This document shows positions 59,771 through 64,000 of a DNA stretch of 64,000 nucleotides, piece after piece; position 1 is the first letter of the stretch; each line of letters starts with the position of its first letter. This DNA is from Edolisoma coerulescens. Lineage: Eukaryota > Chordata > Aves > Passeriformes > Campephagidae. A program made the position numbers and the translations under genes. The notes under the pieces are model-generated. The model searched no databases. It saw only the letters and a program-made list of their open reading frames with translations, and was not told the origin of the DNA. The stretch is taken from the NCBI GenBank assembly GCA_013397115.1, contig VWZW01006249.1, forward strand, positions 4,907,625 through 4,971,624, written 5' to 3'.

Positions 59771-61794
59771 AGTGTCTGCCTAGAGTACAGACCCCAGGAA
59801 ATTGGGCAACCCTCACCAGTTCTGTGAATTTGAGCGGCAAGGTTGAAATCCAGTCAGGATTTCAAGAGGCTTGGAAAGGAGCAGGCAGCTGAGATGTGTT
59901 AGTGCCCGAGTTTTAGGTGGTAGCAAGGCCAGGGTGGGGGTAGCCCACCAGTAATGTCCCTGGCTCATCCCTGGTAATTGCAAACAGGTGGCACCCACAG
60001 GGAGGTTCAGCAGGTCAGCACGGCAGCACCTGGAACTGGTAACGAGGTAATAAACCTTGCTGACCAGAGGAGCTGAGGTAGTGTGGGCACTGGGGAGAGG
60101 TGTGCAAGCAAGGAGGAATTGGGGGAACAGTTCTGATGTGTTGCTTCAGCTGTAGGGGAGAGAAACCTCTGCAAAAGCCTGAGGAGAGCTATGGACGTTT
60201 GATCACTTGAACAGGAACGGCTCAGGAACTGAAGGTACGCTTTGCTGGGTGTATTGTGCTGGTGGTTGTGGTTGGAGAAGGGGCTCTCCTAGCCCTTTTT
60301 CCTCCCCTTGAGTTGGATTGTGATGATGGATGGAGCAACACCAGCTCTGTAGGCAGGTCTGGGTTGGTATGTGTGGGCTGGGGGCAGCAGGTGCTGGCTG
60401 GTGCCTGGGGACAGAGGTTCTGTGGCCTTGGGGGGGCTCTGCCTGTGGCTGTGGCTTCAGAGGACAAAGAGAGCTTCACTGCCTGGGGCAGTGGCCTCTA
60501 GGGCTGGCTGCTTCCTCAGCTCAGAGCAAACATGCCTGTTTTTCCACATTTGTGGGAGTTACATTACCAGCTCTTCCCTGGGAAATGGCCTGCAAATTCA
60601 AAGAACAAAGAGAAAAAAAACTTGTACACTTGTTCCATCTGGCTTGTAGCCGTTTAAGGACCACTCTTTCCCCCTGTAGCCATGAGGATTGGAAGCATCC
60701 TGTCCCTTTCAGTTGATGCAGAAAGTGATGCAGCAGTGCTGAAGATTCCAGGACCTGAGGATATGCAATTCCCTGAACTCATAAAATCATGACTTGGCAA
60801 AACTGTGCTAGCTGCAGAGCTGTTCATGCTCTTAACCTGTACTTTCCCTAAGCCAATTAGGCTGAGTTTCTGGAGAGGGCAATAATGGCTGGGCACACTC
60901 CTTTGAACCAATAATGTAGGTGGCTGGAGCAGACGAGTGGCCTGCTAATGAGGGAGTGCTGCCTGCTTGCCGTGCATAGCTAATGACCCTGGCTCCAGCA
61001 GTCCACGGCCAAGCAGAACAAAAAATCTATTTCTACCCAGGTCCTTCATTACTATCCATCTGCACTCAAGTGAGCAGCTCAGTTTGGTGGGGAGAGGGGA
61101 CAACAGCATGGCTGTTTTGGGAGAGGCAGCATGTTTTTTCCTGTGCCACCCTGGATCAGCCTCAGTTCCTCTTTAGGCATCACTGTTCTTTCCCCTCCCT
61201 GCCTTTGCAGTGGTGTTGCTCCAGGGATAGTGTTGGGAGTGAAATGGGTTGTGATACATGCTGCAGGTTATGGTGGGGAGGAGGAGTGCCAAAATGTAGA
61301 CATTTTAGGGCTCCACTTTGGAGATGCCTGCCTGGTTAGTGTCTGTCACCTCTCCAGCCACAGGGGATAATACCCTTCTGCATTTGGGGAGGGAGCCTGG
61401 GAAGCAGGCAAGCCTCAAAATAAAAGCTTTGTAGTCCTTGTGAAACACAGATTTCTCCAGGATTGGTCCTTGTCTGTTGAAACCAGCACCAAGGATACAG
61501 GCAGGCCTGGGCTCTTGTGCCTGGCCCGAGTCTGCTGCATCTCTGCACTGGGAGAAGTGCCCACCTCTGGAGCTGGGATGATCTGGTGTGGTGCAGGGGC
61601 AGGCACTGGTACCTGTGTACTAAAGCTCAGGTGTGCAGGAGGCCGTGTCAGCATCCTTGGAAGGTCTGGGCTTGCTCTGTGTGAGTTTCCTGATATGTGG
61701 TGGCAGGGAGGGTGGGTAGGTGGGCAGGGTACAAAATCTGCTGAAAGAATTCTTCCTTTCACCAGATTAAACTCTTCTTGCAGAGCTCCTGTGC
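59771..61794. other. Unique non-coding sequence with a strong G-quadruplex motif
   Basis: No gene or dispersed repeat was recognised beyond the LTR. Frames are short. The G-rich motif at 61,706 is listed separately. Confidence 0.5.
61706..61729 (+). other. Strong G-quadruplex motif (five G3 runs)
   Basis: Five GGG runs are separated by A, T, TAGGT and CA. The first four satisfy the canonical pattern with loops of 1, 1 and 5 bases. Short loops favour a stable parallel fold. This is the best quadruplex candidate in the window. Confidence 0.8.
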
Positions 61795-62260
61795 GTCTTC
61801 CCTCCCACTTGAAATTATAAATATATTTTTTCAGTGAGTTAGTGAAAAATCCAAGCTTTCTACTGTAAAGACCCCGTCTTCAAGCCCTGCGAGATCTACA
61901 TGTGGCAGTTGATTTAGCTTCACTGGACTGCTGTGGTTGGTAAAAATGTATTGAGATGCTTCCAAGATGCTAAAGAAATATAAGTGATTGCTGTTAGGCT
62001 AATTTATTACTATTTAGCAGAGAACAAGTACATTTTTAAAGGGATAATGGCAAATTAAAATTCCTATTAAGCAAATTTGCTTACCTAGTGCTTAGTAAAA
62101 AGCTGGGCTTAGATCCTACAGTCGCTTAAATGCACACACAACCTTATACAAGTGGGTAGGCCCAACAGTCTGTTAAATCTCTGTGGTATCAAGGGCATGG
62201 TTATTAAATGTGAAATAATTAAAAATAGAAAACTCCCACCAAATTAGTGCTTTGCTCTCG
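61795..62260. promoter_or_regulatory. AT-rich candidate element with a 16-bp palindrome
   Basis: An AT-rich block includes TAAGCAAATTTGCTTA at 62,068-62,083, a perfect palindrome with two overlapping GCAAAT words (POU- or C/EBP-like). It also has GGCTAATTTATTAC. It lacks frames and repeats. An enhancer role is inference. Confidence 0.3.
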
Positions 62261-62767
62261 GCACTGCTAGTCTGCTCCTTACTCACTGCCTTTGCTTGGA
62301 AAATGAAAATCGATGAGGTCAGTTTTACTTCTGTTTCTAGTCAGTGTCAAATCGTTGGCCTCAACACTGGTTTTAGCAGGAGTGTGGTATTGATCCCACC
62401 TCTGATCTGCAGCATTGGGCATCAGCAGGCAGAAAGACCCAGGCAGTGCCTGTGTGTGCTGGGTGAGGTGGGCTGTGATGGATCACATCCCCAGGATGGG
62501 ATGCTGTGCCCTCAGTTACACGAGGAAGGATTTGGGGAGCTGGCTGCTGCCATCCAGCACAGGTGGGCTGGGCAGCCCCAAGCAGGATTCACTAATGAAA
62601 GGTTGTCCTGAAAACTCTTTTCTTGGGCTGCTGGATGAGCACAGTAACCTGCTTCAGCTGTTTCTTGACTTACCTGCCACAGCTGTGCAGCAGCTGCAGC
62701 TCCTGTTCTGCTCTGTGCAGTTCCCACATCCCTGCTGAATGAGCTAAAAGGGAGAGAATTTTGGTTA
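62261..62767. other. Unique non-coding sequence, nothing recognised
   Basis: Mixed composition with short overlapping frames. No repeat body is seen before the CR1 fragment. Confidence 0.55.
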
Positions 62768-62926
62768 GGCCATGGCACAAATTGCCCAGAGAAGCTGGAA
62801 GTGTTTAAGGCCAGGTTAGATGTGGCTTGGAGCAACCTGAGGAAGGTGTCCATGCCTGTGGTAGCGTGTCTGGAATGATATGAAAGTCTCTTCCAACCCA
62901 AACCAGTCTGGGATTCTATGATTCTA
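62768..62926 (+). mobile_element. CR1 LINE 3'-end fragment, diverged
   Basis: It begins with GGCACAAATTGCCCAGAGAA, continues through AAGTGTTTAAGGCCAGGTTA and GCTTGGAGCAACCTG, and ends with TCTTCCAACCCAAACC and GATTCTATGATTCTA. Several small deletions and substitutions suggest it is older than the copy at 56,860. It is strongly 5'-truncated. Confidence 0.9.
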
Positions 62927-64000
62927 ATTAGTAGAAATTGGTCTTGCTTGCCTTCAAGTTCTAGTTTGTACTGCAAATCAAAGCAATTATCTTTCTGCAC
63001 TCCTGAATTGGAGACTGGCATTTATTTATTTTGTTAGTTATTACAGTTTTCATGTGTTCTGGTACAGATAATGGAACTGATGTTGTTTGCAGTTCAGTTG
63101 TGAGCAGGCTGCTTCTTGGGATGGGATGTCACAGAGGTGGCCCTGCAAGGGGCTGACTGAGATGTGTTGTGGCAGAGAGACACCCCAGAAGTCAGCACAG
63201 GCCTGTGCAGGCATGAGCAGTGGAAAGCTGGAATACTGCTGGGATTGGTAATCCTGAACCAGGGAGCACGTATGGAAGTGTTTTGAGCAGGGATGTGTGC
63301 CTGTGGGGGTTTGTTGTGAGGTGGCTTGAGGAGGTCCTTTGTGATTGCCTTGGTTCCACTGAAAGCTGGCAGCTGTACCAGCACAGAGAGCTGTGCAAAC
63401 CTGTCACGAGGGCAGGAACAAGCTGCTGGAGGGGCTTGCATTGAACAGGGAGGTTGTGGGGGGAATTTTAGTGGGCTTTGCATGGCCAAAAGTGCTATGG
63501 TCTGGACCTGTGCCCTGGGATTTCTAGTCTGTGGCTGGCAAGAGTTGACATCTGCTGAGACCTTTTAGGTGATCTCTGGCCTAAAAACAAAATGTGTAGA
63601 GCAGCCCTTATTCCATTGACTGGAATATGAAATTGTGGAGGCAGTGTGAATAGATACTCACCTAAACCAGCCATTTACCTGTGCTCTCAGTGTGGTCACC
63701 AGCAGATTGCTTTTCTCCATGTGAGCCTCATCCCTCGCAGATCTTGGTGCTTGCTGGAGTCTTCCCTCTCCTGTCCCATTGGGCCTGTCACTCCAGGTGA
63801 CAGTCTGAGGCAAGGTCTGCCCTGCCCCTGTGGCATGTGGGGGCTGCCCCCCTAAGATGGATGGTTATGAGCTCTTCATTAGCAGTTGACTTGATGAGGA
63901 AGGCCTGGGGGAAGGCCGGAGGCGATTCTTGCCCCAGGCACCCACGGTTTTGTGCCGGCTCTGTCCATATCTCAGATTTGAGATGGGTAGTGCATGTTCT
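62927..64000. other. Unique non-coding sequence, nothing recognised
   Basis: No repeat, exon or RNA gene was recognised up to the window end. Frames are short on both strands. Confidence 0.55.

Noticed and set aside
60074..60082. let-7-like seed TGAGGTAGT
   Set aside because: Only the first nine bases match. The rest of the mature sequence and a pairing arm are absent.

Overview
The window looks like nuclear DNA from a bird, most likely a songbird. Four LINE fragments carry the CR1 3' end typical of birds and other sauropsids (GGTCCCTTCCAACCC followed by ATTCTATGATTCTA-type 8-mer repeats). Two LTRs begin with TGTCTYGGTTTGAAAGACAG, which I recall from zebra finch ERV-L-type LTRs. A few very old MIR/L2-like amniote repeats are also present. 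Repeat density is low. Taxon below the level of bird is inference. There are no bacterial-type operons, and I found no tRNA, rRNA or CRISPR array.

I could not support any protein-coding exon. Open frames are short, overlap each other on both strands and resemble no family I recognise. The longest (255 and 217 codons) lie in stretches with more G+C and CpG than their surroundings, where stop codons are rare by chance. The window is best read as intergenic or long-intron DNA.

Layout. 1-36,600 is mostly unique sequence with AT-rich islands carrying homeodomain, POU or OTX-like words (about 1.9, 5.1, 8.9, 10.6, 24.1 and 31.3-33.0 kb). Ancient MIR/L2-like repeats lie at 10.05-10.26, 13.6, 20.45 and 30.35-30.56 kb. 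At 36.6-37.6 kb two perfect octamers flank an 18-C run ending in an N. A CCAAT box, a GC box and a CpG-enriched stretch with long opposed open frames follow. At 37.8-38.3 kb an LTR is interrupted by 192 N. CR1 fragments lie at 41.9 (minus), 44.4-44.9, 56.9 and 62.8 kb (plus). At 58.70-59.77 kb a second, fuller LTR copy carries a CpG-rich core, two CTCF-like words and consensus splice donors.

The main leads are the promoter-like cluster at 36.75-36.94 kb, the LTR at 58.7 kb as a possible exapted promoter or insulator, and several perfect palindromes or hairpins (1,921; 33,512; 33,959; 39,078; 58,178; 62,068). All regulatory calls are motif readings by eye. Conservation, expression and chromatin data were not available.
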